A DNA stretch of 56,569 nucleotides from Pseudomonadota bacterium (lineage in GTDB: Bacteria; Desulfobacterota; Desulfovibrionia; Desulfovibrionales; Desulfovibrionaceae). The DNA lies in contig JAEYTO010000076.1 in assembly GCA_023433925.1 (NCBI GenBank), forward strand, positions 1-56,569, in the 5' to 3' direction. The position numbers were made by a program, and so were the translations under genes. A model generated the notes under the pieces. It searched no databases. It saw nothing but the letters and a program-made list of their open reading frames with translations, and was not told where the DNA came from. Shown piece by piece: positions 33,240 to 42,276 of this stretch. How positions within the stretch are numbered: the stretch's first letter is position 1; every line of letters begins with the position of its first letter.

Positions 33240-33905
33240 ATGCGCGTAATCAAGCCGTCCTACGAGATCCTCAGCCTGCCCAGCCGCGAGGCCCTGCGCA
33301 TCCTGGAGCTGGCCGGCCGCACCTGCTACAAGTCCGAGGACAAGATGACGCCCGAGACGGCCGAGCCGTTCATCGCGCGCATCGTCAAGTCGGGCCACGA
33401 GAGCGTCATCGAGCACGCCTCGGCCACGGTGCGCTTCGTGTGCGACCGGGGCGTGACGCACGAGCTGGTGCGCCACCGCCTGGCCTCCTACAGCCAGGAG
33501 TCCACGCGCTACGCCAACTACGCCAAGGACCGCTTCGGCAGCGAGATCACGGTCATCCGGCCCTGCTTCTGGCAGGAGGGCTCGTCCGAGTACGCCGCCT
33601 GGCTCTCGGCCATGGAGTCGGCCGAGCGGGCCTACCTCTCGCTCATCCAGGGCGGCGCCAAGCCCCAAGAAGCCCGCTCCGTCCTGCCCAACAGCCTCAA
33701 GACCGAGATCGTCATGACCGCCAACATGCGCGAGTGGCGACATGTGTTCCGGCTACGCTGCGACGCGCCGGCCCATCCCCAGATCCGCGAGATCATGCTC
33801 CCGCTGCTCGGCGAGTTCCATGAGCGGCTGCCGGTGCTCTTCGCGGACCTGCACGAGCGTTTCCGGGACGACATCGAGAAGTTCCGGGCTATCCTGGCTT
33901 CCTGA
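33240..33905 (+). CDS. thyX: FAD-dependent thymidylate synthase
   Basis: 221 aa from the ATG at 33240 (CGGAGG 11 bp before); upstream frame is repeat DNA. ThyX makes dTMP from dUMP with methylene-tetrahydrofolate, FADH2 and NAD(P)H. The signature RHRLASYSQES (RHRx7S) is present, with GHESVIEHASATVRF, RYANYAKDRF, PNSLKTEIVMTANMREWRHVF and RCDAPAHPQIREIM. Its use implies that classical ThyA may be absent. Followed by the UPF0280 gene after 25 bp. Confidence 0.95.
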   Translation: MRVIKPSYEILSLPSREALRILELAGRTCYKSEDKMTPETAEPFIARIVKSGHESVIEHASATVRFVCDRGVTHELVRHRLASYSQESTRYANYAKDRFGSEITVIRPCFWQEGSSEYAAWLSAMESAERAYLSLIQGGAKPQEARSVLPNSLKTEIVMTANMREWRHVFRLRCDAPAHPQIREIMLPLLGEFHERLPVLFADLHERFRDDIEKFRAILAS

Positions 33906-33930
33906 CAGCCGACAGACACGCGGGCACGCC

Positions 33931-34680
33931 ATGGCCAAGACCTTTAGCGACCCCCGCCGCTCCTACCGCATGGAGCCGTCATCGGCTCAGGGCGAGGCGC
34001 GTTTCCAGGTCGTGGTCGAGGAGACCGACCTGTGGGTCGTGGCGCGCGACGACCTGCACCGCGAGGTCGAGGCCTTGGTGCGTGCCTTGCGCGGCCAGCT
34101 CAAGGCCCACATCGCCTTGCAGCCCGAGTTCCTGACCAGCCTCGTGCCCGTGCGCGTGCGGCCAGGCGCGACCGACATCGTGCGCCGCATGGCCGAGGCC
34201 GCCGAGGCGTGCGGCGTGGGGCCCATGGCCGCCGTGGCCGGGACCATCGCCGAGCTTGTGGCCAGGGCGTTCGTGGATCTCTCCCCCGACATCCTCGTGG
34301 AGAATGGCGGGGACTGCTTCCTGTGCTCCACGCGCGAGCGGGTGGTGGGTCTGCTGCCCAGCCCCGAGGCCGGAGTGACCGTGGGGCTGCGCCTGTCGCC
34401 CGAGGACTTCCCATTGAGCCTGTGCGCCTCGTCGGGCCGCATCGGACATTCCCTGAGCTTCGGCCGCGGCGACATCGTGGTCGTGCGCTCGCCCTCGGGC
34501 GCGCTGGCCGATGCGGCGGCCACGGCGCTATCCAACCGGCTCAAGTCCTCGCGCGACCTGGAGCAGGTCGTGGAGGCGGCCAAAAGGCTGGAAGCCGCGG
34601 GCGTGCAGGGCGTCTTCGCCCAGTGCGGGGACAAGCTGGCCGTGTGGGGCCGGATGGAGTTGGCTGCGCTGGGAGGCTGA
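33931..34680 (+). CDS. UPF0280 family protein
   Basis: 249 aa. Family features are the opening RSYRMEPSS, then LWVVARDDL, GPMAAVAGTIAELVARAF, DILVENGGDCFLCS, LCASSGRIGHSLSFGRGD and SGALADAAATALSNRL. It resembles ApbE-type flavin transferases in parts of its fold (VAGTIAE, IENGGD), which has led to suggestions of a link to thiamine or flavin metabolism, but the reaction is not known. Likely in one transcript with thyX. Its stop lies 3 bp from the convergent dnaA stop. Confidence 0.85.
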   Translation: MAKTFSDPRRSYRMEPSSAQGEARFQVVVEETDLWVVARDDLHREVEALVRALRGQLKAHIALQPEFLTSLVPVRVRPGATDIVRRMAEAAEACGVGPMAAVAGTIAELVARAFVDLSPDILVENGGDCFLCSTRERVVGLLPSPEAGVTVGLRLSPEDFPLSLCASSGRIGHSLSFGRGDIVVVRSPSGALADAAATALSNRLKSSRDLEQVVEAAKRLEAAGVQGVFAQCGDKLAVWGRMELAALGG

Positions 34681-34683
34681 GGG

Positions 34684-36030
34684 CTACAGGTCGATCTGCT
34701 CCAGCGTGCGCTGGATCTGGCGGCCGGCGGGGGTCTTCTTGGACATCTCGCGCTCCAGGCTCGTTATGCCCTTGATCACCGTGGAGTGCGTGCGGTTGAA
34801 GCGCTCGCCGATGTCCTTGAGCGAGAGGGTCGTGTGCTTGCGGGCCAGGAAGAAGGCCGTGTTGCGGGCAAGCACGATGTGCTGCTTGCGGCTCTTGGAG
34901 GCAAGCTGCTGGTCCGAGAGGGTGAAGGTGCGGCAGACCGCCTCCACGATGCGCTCCAGGGCCAGGCCCGAGGTCTCGATGGAGTAGTTGCCGAGCACTT
35001 CCCGAGCCAGGTCCAGGCTGATGCGCTCGTTGAGCAGCTTGGCCTTGAGGACGAGGCTCTGCAGGCAGCTCTCTAGCAGGCGGATGTCCGAGGTGATGCG
35101 CTCGGCCAGAAGCTCGGCCACGTCATCCGGCACGCCGACTTGCAGCTTGGCCGACTTCTGGCCAACGATGCGGCGGCGCATGTCGTGATCGGGCTTGTCG
35201 ATGAGCGTCAGCAGGCCGGAGCAGAACCTGGAGACGAGGTGCGGGTCCACGTTGGACAGCTCCTTGGGCAGGAAGGAGCTCGTGAACACGACGCGGCTTC
35301 CGCGCTCCTGCAAGGCCTTGATCGTCGAGAGAAGCTCCTCCTGAAACATGGCCTTGCCCTGGAGGAAGTGGATGTCCTCCATGAGCAGGATGTCCACGCC
35401 CTCGCGAAACTGGGCCTTGAAGCGGCTCATGTCCTTGGCGTTGAGGGCCATGATCATCTTGGTGGCGAACTCTTCGGCCGTCAGGTAGCGCAGGGTGAGC
35501 CGCCTGGAGCAATTGCCGCCGTGGATGGTCTGGCCGATGGCCTGGAGCAGGTGCGTCTTGCCCAGCCCGGCGGACGAGGAGATGAACAACGGACCGGAGA
35601 CGAAGTCCTCCCTGGTGACGCTCTGCGCGGCGGCAAAGGCCAGGCCGTTGCTCGGCCCGACCACGAAGTCCTCGAAGCGGTGGCGCCAAGTGGCGCTTTG
35701 GGCGGGCGCTACGGGAGTGGTCAGCGGCAGGCCCAGGGGCTTGGCCGTGGCGGCCGGCTTGGCGGCCTTCGGGGCGGGCGCGACCGGCTGGGGCTTGGGC
35801 GCGCAACGCACGGAGATGGTCGGCCGCGCTCCGAGCACTTGGGCGGCAGCTTCGGAAATGCTCGCAAACAGCTTGTCACGGACCCAGGAGGCTACAAAAT
35901 CATTAGGTGCGGCAAGCTCAAGGACGTTGTTGTCCAATGAGGCATGGAGCGGCTTGATCCAGAGTGTGAACTGGTTCGGGTTCAAACTCTTTTCGAGGAT
36001 TTGAGAGATTTGCTGCCATGTCTCGTTCAT
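34684..36030 (-). CDS. dnaA: DnaA-type initiator, divergent copy
   Basis: 448 aa, all four DnaA domains: domain I (TWQQISQILEKSLNPNQFTLW), a Pro/Ala-rich linker (about 78-112), AAA+ domain and a C-terminal helix-turn-helix. Several motifs deviate: the P-loop is SSAGLGKTH (Gly expected two places earlier), Walker B is LLMEDIHFL rather than the usual double Asp, and the DNA-binding signature reads RFNRTHSTVIKG, lacking the DH-T-T-V-x-x-A pattern. There is no dnaN, recF or gyrB beside it. I recall that Desulfovibrio genomes carry a second dnaA near ruvCAB; this copy fits that. It may be a regulator or accessory initiator rather than the main one. Confidence 0.85.
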   Translation of the reverse strand: MNETWQQISQILEKSLNPNQFTLWIKPLHASLDNNVLELAAPNDFVASWVRDKLFASISEAAAQVLGARPTISVRCAPKPQPVAPAPKAAKPAATAKPLGLPLTTPVAPAQSATWRHRFEDFVVGPSNGLAFAAAQSVTREDFVSGPLFISSSAGLGKTHLLQAIGQTIHGGNCSRRLTLRYLTAEEFATKMIMALNAKDMSRFKAQFREGVDILLMEDIHFLQGKAMFQEELLSTIKALQERGSRVVFTSSFLPKELSNVDPHLVSRFCSGLLTLIDKPDHDMRRRIVGQKSAKLQVGVPDDVAELLAERITSDIRLLESCLQSLVLKAKLLNERISLDLAREVLGNYSIETSGLALERIVEAVCRTFTLSDQQLASKSRKQHIVLARNTAFFLARKHTTLSLKDIGERFNRTHSTVIKGITSLEREMSKKTPAGRQIQRTLEQIDL

Positions 36031-36747
36031 AAGGACAGCGTCTACTCTGATCAGGGGAAAAGGGGCAAGAATGAAAAACCGCCTTGGCCTGAGGACTGGC
36101 TCGCAGTTTCTCTACAGCGTACAAGCTTGAGTTGATTGTATTTAGCTGTATTGGCCGGCAGAGTTGGCGTTTCGGCGAAGGGCGGCGGAGAGTCCCGGCG
36201 CAAGGCCGGGCTGAGTGTCAATGCAATATTATCCACAATAGCGGAAATATTTTTCCACAGGCTCTTTTTATGATTCTAGCGAATTGCTTAAAAAAGCTCT
36301 CGATTTCGAGATTGCACATGCTCCGAAGATCTTGCGGCGATTGGATCGGGAAGCCCCTTGGATTTCATCCTTTTTCAGATAAGTTATTAAAATGATATAG
36401 CAAGTCAGGAAAAAGGCATTCTCAGGAAATGGCCACAGAGCCGTCGGACACGAGCCAGGGCCTTTGTCGGCCTCGGTCCGGCCCATGGGTGCATCGCACT
36501 GCGACAGGATCGGCATGGATGGCTTTTTGCAGTGCGTGCAAGCCGGGGTGCATTCTTGAAGCCTTTGGAAAAAATGGTTTGCGTCGATAATCATGAGCAT
36601 GTCGCTGTATTGCTGGCGGATAGGGACATGCTGCATGCGCCTGGAAGTGCATCGCGCGGATGAGACATGCCCAGGGCGGGATTCGCACCCCCTCGGCCGT
36701 GCGAAGCAGGTCGGCGGGCCGGATGGATAGGGCCGCGCAGGCCCGTG
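36031..36747. other. 717-bp AT-richer non-coding region upstream of dnaA
   Basis: Longest gene-free stretch of the core part. It has two DnaA-box matches in the same direction and AT-rich segments (about 36255-36300 and 36365-36405). The promoter of dnaA must be here. Frames on the minus strand (to 122 codons) have no family features and cross the AT-rich part, so they are not called. Could be a DnaA-controlled region or a minor origin-like site. Confidence 0.5.
36229..36259 (+). promoter_or_regulatory. Two DnaA boxes, 22 bp apart
   Basis: TTATCCACA (36229-36237, perfect consensus) and TTTTCCACA (36251-36259, one allowed change) in the same orientation and two helical turns apart, about 200 bp upstream of the dnaA start. 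AT-rich DNA follows. Fits autoregulation by DnaA, or part of an origin. Confidence 0.65.
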
Positions 36748-37854
36748 TCAGCTCAACAAGGCCTCATAGACGCTCAACGTCTGCAAAAGGAAATCCTTCT
36801 CGGTGAGTTGGGCGATGGTCCCGTGTTGCTCACGCCGCAGCTCCTGGCGGAAATGCTCGTGCCGTGCGAGCCTGGCCAGGGACACTGTCAGGGCAGGCAC
36901 GTCCCCGGGCTGGACAAGGGCCTTTTCCGAGAAAAGATCGGGCAGGACTCCCACCTCGCTCGCCACCGTGGGGCAGCCGCAGGCCATGAGCTCCAGGGCG
37001 GCCCTGGAGATTGCCCCCGGCAGGCGGTTGGGCAGGGCGGCCGCGTCCAGGGCCGAGATGCAGGCCGGTATGTCCGGCCGGAGCCCGCTGATGGACGTGA
37101 CCTCGGCTATGCCTTCCTCGTCGATCCAGGCCTTGACTTGGCTCAGGCTCGTGGAGGCCTCGCGGCCGAGGAGCAGCAGACGGATGTGCCGCAGATCGAA
37201 ATCGTGGCGCAGCGAGGCCACGCTGCCGATGATCTCGCGCTGGCCCTTGGATTTGTCGAAGCGGCCCAGCAGGCCGATGACGAAATCCTGCTCGCCGTAC
37301 CCGAACTCGGCCCTGATCCTGCATCGGCCCTGGGGATCGAAGCGGTGACGCTCGGGGTCCACGCCGCCGTAGATGACCCAGAGCTTGTCCTTGGGCACGC
37401 GCAGCAGGTGCCGGAAATGCGAGCCGATGCTTGAGTTGGTCACGATGATCGCGTCGGCGGCATGGCGGTGGAGCATGCGGTTTGGGAGGTTGTCCTGGGG
37501 CAGGCTCTGCTCGCCCCGGGTGCGCACGAGCTTGAAGCCCTTGCTTTCCCGCCGGAGCAGGCCCCAGAGCAGGAAGGCCTCGCCGCGGTGACAATTGACG
37601 ATGTGCGGGGCGAAGGAGCGCGCAAGCCGGCGCATGCGCGCGTACAGGCCGGGCACGGCAAGCGGGTTGAGCGTGCTCAGTTCCAAGGGCTCCACGCGCA
37701 GCCCGGCTTCCAGGGCCACGCGTTCCGTCTCCGAGTCCCGCAGCGTGACCACGAGCACATCGTGGCCGGCGTCACGCAGAAGGCGGCTCAGCGTCAGTGC
37801 GTACCATGCGGCGGCATTGTACGGGCGGATATTGACGACTTGGATGATGCGCAT
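36748..37854 (-). CDS. Glycosyltransferase family 4
   Basis: 368 aa from the ATG at 37854 (MRIIQVVNIRPYNAAAWY). A GT-B enzyme: N-terminal half with LTLSRLLRDAGHDVLVVTL, NCHRGEAFLLWGLL and TRGEQSLPQDN; C-terminal half with VIGLLGRFDKSKGQREII and the nucleotide-sugar site ISRAALELMACGCPTVAS, then EVGVLPDLF. This is typical of LPS or capsule glycosyltransferases acting on lipid-linked acceptors at the inner face of the membrane. Stand-alone gene; a hairpin lies 95 bp upstream. Confidence 0.88.
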   Translation of the reverse strand: MRIIQVVNIRPYNAAAWYALTLSRLLRDAGHDVLVVTLRDSETERVALEAGLRVEPLELSTLNPLAVPGLYARMRRLARSFAPHIVNCHRGEAFLLWGLLRRESKGFKLVRTRGEQSLPQDNLPNRMLHRHAADAIIVTNSSIGSHFRHLLRVPKDKLWVIYGGVDPERHRFDPQGRCRIRAEFGYGEQDFVIGLLGRFDKSKGQREIIGSVASLRHDFDLRHIRLLLLGREASTSLSQVKAWIDEEGIAEVTSISGLRPDIPACISALDAAALPNRLPGAISRAALELMACGCPTVASEVGVLPDLFSEKALVQPGDVPALTVSLARLARHEHFRQELRREQHGTIAQLTEKDFLLQTLSVYEALLS

Positions 37855-37948
37855 GCTCGATCCCGATCGCGGATGCCGGTCTTGCCTGGGAGTGGATGGC
37901 CGTGGCCAAGAGTTGCCCCAGATCGGCGCGCAAGGCAAGCACGACAGC

Positions 37949-37979
37949 CTGTTGAAAAGCCAGGACGGCTTTTCAACAG
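37949..37979. terminator. Hairpin between recJ and the GT4 gene
   Basis: Perfect 13-bp stem CTGTTGAAAAGCC / GGCTTTTCAACAG with loop AGGAC. CAGCCTGTTGAAAA also appears at 45914-45927, so the sequence belongs to a short repeat family. No gene points into it from the left; as a repeat it may act on read-through from recJ's upstream side only by chance. Confidence 0.55.
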
Positions 37980-38054
37980 CCGGGTAAGGGGCCTGGGAAC
38001 TCTTGGCTCTGTCTCGCGTTTATGAATCGGCTTGGGCGCAAGGGCCGGCCTTGA

Positions 38055-39779
38055 TCAGGCCGGCTTCCAATCCTTGATGTGCAGCTCGATCTGATCCAGG
38101 CCGTTGTAGGAGTTGACCTTGGGCGTGAAGGCCAGGCTGACGGCCTTGCCCACGATGTCGCGCGGCAGGTTCTCGGCCTGGCGCCAGGCCTTGGCCTTGA
38201 GGGTCACGCCGGCCTGCTCGTCGCGCAGGTCCAGGCTCACGTGGCGGGTTCCGAACACGCGATGGGCGCGGACCATGGCGCCGGAATGGAGAAAGACGGG
38301 CTCCGGGTTGCCCATGCCGAAGGGCTGTAGCAGCTCCAGCTCGCGCAGCAGGCGGTGGTCGATCTTGTCGAAGGACAGCAGGCCGTCGAGCTTGAGGCTC
38401 GGCGGAAGCGGGTCATCGCCGATCTGCGCGCGCACGGCCCTGTCGAAGGCCTCGCGCAGCTCCTCCAGCCGCTCGGCGAGCAGCTTGAGGCCTGCGGCCT
38501 GGCGATGGCCGCCGAAGCCCACGAGGATTTGGGCGCAGTCGCACAGGCCCTTGTGCAGGTCGAACTCGTCGATGCTGCGGCCCGAGCCCTTGAGCAGGCC
38601 GTCCTCCTCGCTCAGGATGAGCACGGGCCGGTTGAAGGCCTCGACCATGCGCGAGGCCACGATGCCGATGACCCCGTGGTGCCAGCCCGGCGAGGCGAGC
38701 ACGAGCCCCTGGCGGGCGAGCTGGGACTTGGCCTGCTCCTCGGCCTCCCTGGTGATGTGCTCCTCCTCCTGCTTGCGCTCGGAGTTCATGGCGTCGAGTC
38801 TGGCGGCCAGGGGCCTGGCCGTCTCGCGGTCCTTGGCCAGCAGGAGCTCCAGGGCCAGATCGGCCTGGCCGAGGCGGCCGGCGGCGTTGATGCGCGGGGC
38901 CAGGCCGAAGACGACCTGTCCGGCGCCCATGGGGGCCGTTGGGTTGTAGCCCGCGGCCTCCTTGAGGGCGAAGATACCGGGCCGCCGTCCCTCGGCGATG
39001 AGCAAAAGCCCGTTCTTGACCAGGATGCGGTTCTGGCCGCCCAGGTCCACCACGTCGGCCAGGGTGCCCAGGGCCACGAGGTCGAGCACGGAGCGCATGT
39101 CGCAGGGCTCGCCCGGCAGCAGGCGGTTGAGCGCGGCCATGAGCATGAAGGCCACGCCCACGCCGGCCAGGGATTCGCAGGGACAGGGAGCCAGTCGCGG
39201 GTTGCACAGGCCGTGGGCCTCGGGCAGCTCGCTGCCGGGCAGGTGGTGGTCGGTGACCACCACGGTCATGCCCAGCTCCCGCGCGCGGGCGATCTCGGCG
39301 TTGCTGGCGATGCCGCAGTCCACGGTGAGCAGCAGGCGCACGCCCTGGCCCGCCAGGGCCTCGATGCCGTGGAGGTTGAGGCCGTAGCCCTCCTCCATGC
39401 GGTTGGGCAGGTAGTGGCGCACGGCATGGCCGCGTTGGCCGAGCACGTCCGTGACCAGGGCCGTGGCCGTTACGCCGTCCACGTCGTAGTCGCCCCACAC
39501 GGCCATGGGCAGGCCCTGTCCGAGGCCCTGGGCCAGGATGCGCGCGGCGTCCTCCAGGCCCGGAAACTCGCGGGGATTGGCCAGGTGCCGCAGTCCCGGG
39601 CTCAGGAACATGTCCATGTCGCGCAGCCCGCGCAGCCCGCGTTGCCAGAGCAGGGCCGTCAGGAGCGGGGAGACGCCAAGCTCCAGGGCCCAGTCCTCGA
39701 CATGGGCCGGAGCCTGGCCCTGGTGGCGAAATATCCATTTGCGGGCCAGATTCGCCCGCGTCTTCTCGTGCATGCTCAT
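38055..39779 (-). CDS. recJ: Single-stranded-DNA-specific exonuclease RecJ
   Basis: 574 aa from the ATG at 39779 (39773 and 39794 are alternatives). RecJ degrades single-stranded DNA 5' to 3' in recombination and repair. DHH-family metal motifs: AVWGDYDVDGVTATAL, LLTVDCGIAS, VVVTDHHLPG and, in the DHHA1 part, VGFGGHRQAAGLKL; the pair RINAAGRLG and the segment GWHHGVIGIVASRMVE are also typical. The C-terminal OB fold follows. A core recombination gene near ruvCAB, but not in their operon. Confidence 0.94.
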   Translation of the reverse strand: MSMHEKTRANLARKWIFRHQGQAPAHVEDWALELGVSPLLTALLWQRGLRGLRDMDMFLSPGLRHLANPREFPGLEDAARILAQGLGQGLPMAVWGDYDVDGVTATALVTDVLGQRGHAVRHYLPNRMEEGYGLNLHGIEALAGQGVRLLLTVDCGIASNAEIARARELGMTVVVTDHHLPGSELPEAHGLCNPRLAPCPCESLAGVGVAFMLMAALNRLLPGEPCDMRSVLDLVALGTLADVVDLGGQNRILVKNGLLLIAEGRRPGIFALKEAAGYNPTAPMGAGQVVFGLAPRINAAGRLGQADLALELLLAKDRETARPLAARLDAMNSERKQEEEHITREAEEQAKSQLARQGLVLASPGWHHGVIGIVASRMVEAFNRPVLILSEEDGLLKGSGRSIDEFDLHKGLCDCAQILVGFGGHRQAAGLKLLAERLEELREAFDRAVRAQIGDDPLPPSLKLDGLLSFDKIDHRLLRELELLQPFGMGNPEPVFLHSGAMVRAHRVFGTRHVSLDLRDEQAGVTLKAKAWRQAENLPRDIVGKAVSLAFTPKVNSYNGLDQIELHIKDWKPA

Positions 39780-40058
39780 GGAAAGACCGTTCATTCCCTT
39801 GCTGGGCGATTCCCGGCGGGCGATCTCCGAGACAAGGACATGGATAGATCCGCCGGCCATGGCCCTGGCGGCCCGTGTTTCCAGGCCAGGCGCGTCGTTG
39901 GTCTCGGGCTCCCGTGGCGTGCAGGCCTGGCCGGCCAGGCGCTGCCGCCTGGAGCCTCGGCGCTCCTCCGCCTAAAACTAGCGCATGGACCCGCTCTTGG
40001 CCAGGCCCCGAAGGAATCCGCGCCCGCGTTCCCGGCTCATGCCGGCGGTCCCTTGCCG

Positions 40059-40931
40059 TCAGTCGGCCTTGTAGACCTTGACGCTCACGTCGTCGCCGGA
40101 TTGGGCGCGGCGTTTGCGCTGCTCCTGGTTGTTCTCCCGGCGCCGGGCCCGGTCGGCCTTGAGCCGTTGCAGCTCCTTGTCCAGATCCATGATGGCCAGA
40201 TTGCCGTCCAACTGGCCCTTCTTCTTGAGGAAGGCCCAGAATTGCATGGCTTCATCGTGCCGGGGATTGAGCTCCAGGGCCTCCTTGAGGTGCAGGATGC
40301 AGCGGCGCAGGTCGTTCCGTTCGTAGTGCAGGCGGGCGATGTTCACGAGCAGGTTCTCGTCGTCGTCCGTAAGCTCCAGGGCGCGCTCGTAGTACTCCAT
40401 GGCCTGGGCGTGCATGCGGCCCTTGCGCAGGCTGATGCCGAACTCGTTGAACAGATGCTTGTGCCGCGTCTCGAAGGCCGCCTCCAGGTTGACCAGGCGC
40501 TTGAAGAGGTCCTCGGCCTTGCTCTGGTCGCCTCGGTCCAGATAGGTCAGGGCCAGGCCGAACGTGGCGCGCACGTTGTCCTCGTCCACCTTGAGGGCCG
40601 TGCCGAACTCGAACTCGGCGCTATAGGTCTCGCCTTGCCTGCGGTGCGCTTCGCCGCGGCGGACGGTCTTATCCAGGTCGCGCATGGCCGGCAGGACCGT
40701 GGACACGTAGAACTCCGGCTCCGGGGCGTAGCGCTCCAGGAACTGGTCCCTGGGGATCTGCTCCTTGGGGCCGGAGGGGATGTAATGCTTGTTCAGGGGC
40801 TGGACCTCGACCAGGCCTCCGTCGAGTTCCAGGGCGGTCCAGTAGGTCTTGTTGATGGTGCGGCGCGTGGTCGTTCCCGTGCCGGTCTTGGAGATGCCCT
40901 GGGTGGAGAAGATGCCTTTTATCCTGTCCAT
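40059..40931 (-). CDS. Tetratricopeptide repeat protein
   Basis: 290 aa, soluble. The N-terminal 75 residues (IFSTQGISKTGTGTTTRR, then KHYIPSGPKEQIP) form a conserved lead seen in Desulfovibrio proteins as I recall. Residues about 95-235 hold three to four TPR units (NVRATFGLALTYLDRGDQSKAEDLF, AQAMEYYERALELTDDDENLL, RRCILHLKEALELNPRHDEAM, each split across helices). A basic tail follows (KADRARRRENNQEQRKRR). Its start overlaps the pyrF end by 13 bp, so it is the last gene of the yicC-remA-gmk-pyrF operon. Role unknown, likely protein-protein contact. Confidence 0.7.
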   Translation of the reverse strand: MDRIKGIFSTQGISKTGTGTTTRRTINKTYWTALELDGGLVEVQPLNKHYIPSGPKEQIPRDQFLERYAPEPEFYVSTVLPAMRDLDKTVRRGEAHRRQGETYSAEFEFGTALKVDEDNVRATFGLALTYLDRGDQSKAEDLFKRLVNLEAAFETRHKHLFNEFGISLRKGRMHAQAMEYYERALELTDDDENLLVNIARLHYERNDLRRCILHLKEALELNPRHDEAMQFWAFLKKKGQLDGNLAIMDLDKELQRLKADRARRRENNQEQRKRRAQSGDDVSVKVYKAD

Positions 40932-41653
40932 GGCTCCTCGCGCCCGCCCAGGGAAGGCTGTCCGCGCATGGCCCGCAGGAAGCGCCTGGCGGCTTCGGCG
41001 TGATCGGGCGCGGAGGTGATGGGCCGGCCGACCACGAGATAGTCCGAGCCCTGGGCCACGGCGAAGGCCGGATCGGCCACGCGCTTCTGGTCGCCCGCCG
41101 AGGCTCCCGGCCCATCCGCCAGGCGGATGCCCGGCGTGAGGCAGGCCAGCCGGCCGGCACAGGCTGCCTTGACGGCGTGGGCTTCCAGGGCCGAGCAGAC
41201 CACTCCGTCCAGCCTGGCCGCGCAGCTCGACCGCGCCAGGTCAGCCACCAGGCCCTGCACGTCGCGTCGGCCGAGCAGGGCCGTATCCTCGGCCGACATG
41301 CTCGTGAGCACGGTCACGGCGAAGAGCAGGGGAGGCTTGGGCAAGCCGTGGACCGCCTCCACGGCGGCGTCGAGCATGGCCCGGCCACCCGAGGCGTGCA
41401 GGGTGAGCATGTCCGCGCCCAGGCGCGCGGCGGAGCGCACCGCGCCGCGCACGGTATTGGGGATGTCGTGGAACTTGAGGTCCAGGAAGACCTTGAGCCC
41501 GAGATCCTTCATGCCCGAGACGACATCGGGGCCGGCGGCGACGAACAGCTCCAGGCCGATCTTGACCCAGGCCACGTCGGCGCGCAGCCGGCGTGCGACG
41601 TCCAGGGCCTCTTCGGCGCGCGGGAAGTCCAAGGCGACGACGAGTTCGGCCAT
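40919..41653 (-). CDS. pyrF: Orotidine 5'-phosphate decarboxylase
   Basis: 244 aa from the ATG at 41653. PyrF turns OMP into UMP, the last step of de novo pyrimidine synthesis. Marks: LVVALDFPRAEEAL, VKIGLELFVAAGPDVV, the catalytic LDLKFHDIPNTV (Asp-Lys-Asp), LTLHASGG, LTPGIRL and YLVVGRPIT. The ATG overlaps the gmk stop (TAATG), and the end overlaps the TPR gene by 13 bp, so translation is coupled. Confidence 0.95.
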   Translation of the reverse strand: MAELVVALDFPRAEEALDVARRLRADVAWVKIGLELFVAAGPDVVSGMKDLGLKVFLDLKFHDIPNTVRGAVRSAARLGADMLTLHASGGRAMLDAAVEAVHGLPKPPLLFAVTVLTSMSAEDTALLGRRDVQGLVADLARSSCAARLDGVVCSALEAHAVKAACAGRLACLTPGIRLADGPGASAGDQKRVADPAFAVAQGSDYLVVGRPITSAPDHAEAARRFLRAMRGQPSLGGREEPWTG

Positions 41654-42276
41654 TACCGCGCCCACCCGGCGAGAATGCCGTCCACGAGGCCGGGGTTGCG
41701 ATCCGGGGTCAACTGCTGGGCCACGACCACCGCCCTGAGCCGCGCGTAGGCAAGCTCCAGGTCATCGTTGACTATGAGGTACTGGAACTCGGGCGCGCGG
41801 CCGATCTCCTGGCGGGCGTTGGCCAGCCTGCGGGCCACGACCTCGGAGTCGTCGGTGCCGCGCATGGTCAGGCGCTCCACGAGGGCCTGGCGCGAGGGCG
41901 GCAGGAGGAAGATGAAGCAGCCGTGGGGCAGGCTCTGCTTGAGCTGCATGGCGCCCTGCACGTCGATGTCGAAGATGATGTCCCGGCCGGCGTCAAGGAT
42001 GGCCCTGACCTGCGGCAGGGGCGTGCCGTAAAGGTTGCCGTGCACCTCGGCCCATTCGGCGAAATGGCCGGCAATGCGCATGCGCTCGAACTCGGCGCGG
42101 CTCACGAAGTGGTAGTCGCGGCCGTCCATCTCGCCCGCGCGCGGCGCGCGCGTGGTGCAGGACACGGAGAAGGCGAAGTTGGAGAACTCCGAGAGCAGCC
42201 GCCGGATGAGCGTGGACTTGCCCGTGCCCGAGGGCGCGCAGATGATGTAGGCTTGGCCTAGGTGGCTACTTGACAT
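41653..42276 (-). CDS. gmk: Guanylate kinase
   Basis: 207 aa. Makes GDP from GMP and ATP. P-loop CAPSGTGKSTLIRRLL, then SVSCTTRAPRAGEMDGRDYHFVS, split by FAEWAEVHGNLYGTP and FDIDVQGAMQLKQ, the usual GMP-binding and lid segments. Its start overlaps the remA end by 11 bp. The order yicC-remA-gmk is widely conserved in bacteria. Confidence 0.95.
   Translation of the reverse strand: MSSSHLGQAYIICAPSGTGKSTLIRRLLSEFSNFAFSVSCTTRAPRAGEMDGRDYHFVSRAEFERMRIAGHFAEWAEVHGNLYGTPLPQVRAILDAGRDIIFDIDVQGAMQLKQSLPHGCFIFLLPPSRQALVERLTMRGTDDSEVVARRLANARQEIGRAPEFQYLIVNDDLELAYARLRAVVVAQQLTPDRNPGLVDGILAGWAR

Noticed and set aside
36268..36636. 122-codon minus-strand frame upstream of dnaA
   Set aside because: No ribosome site or family, and it crosses the AT-rich non-coding region.
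36031..36747. Main chromosomal origin (oriC)
   Set aside because: Only two DnaA boxes, no dnaN/gyrB nearby, divergent dnaA, and gene directions pointing inwards; kept only as a regulatory or origin-like region.
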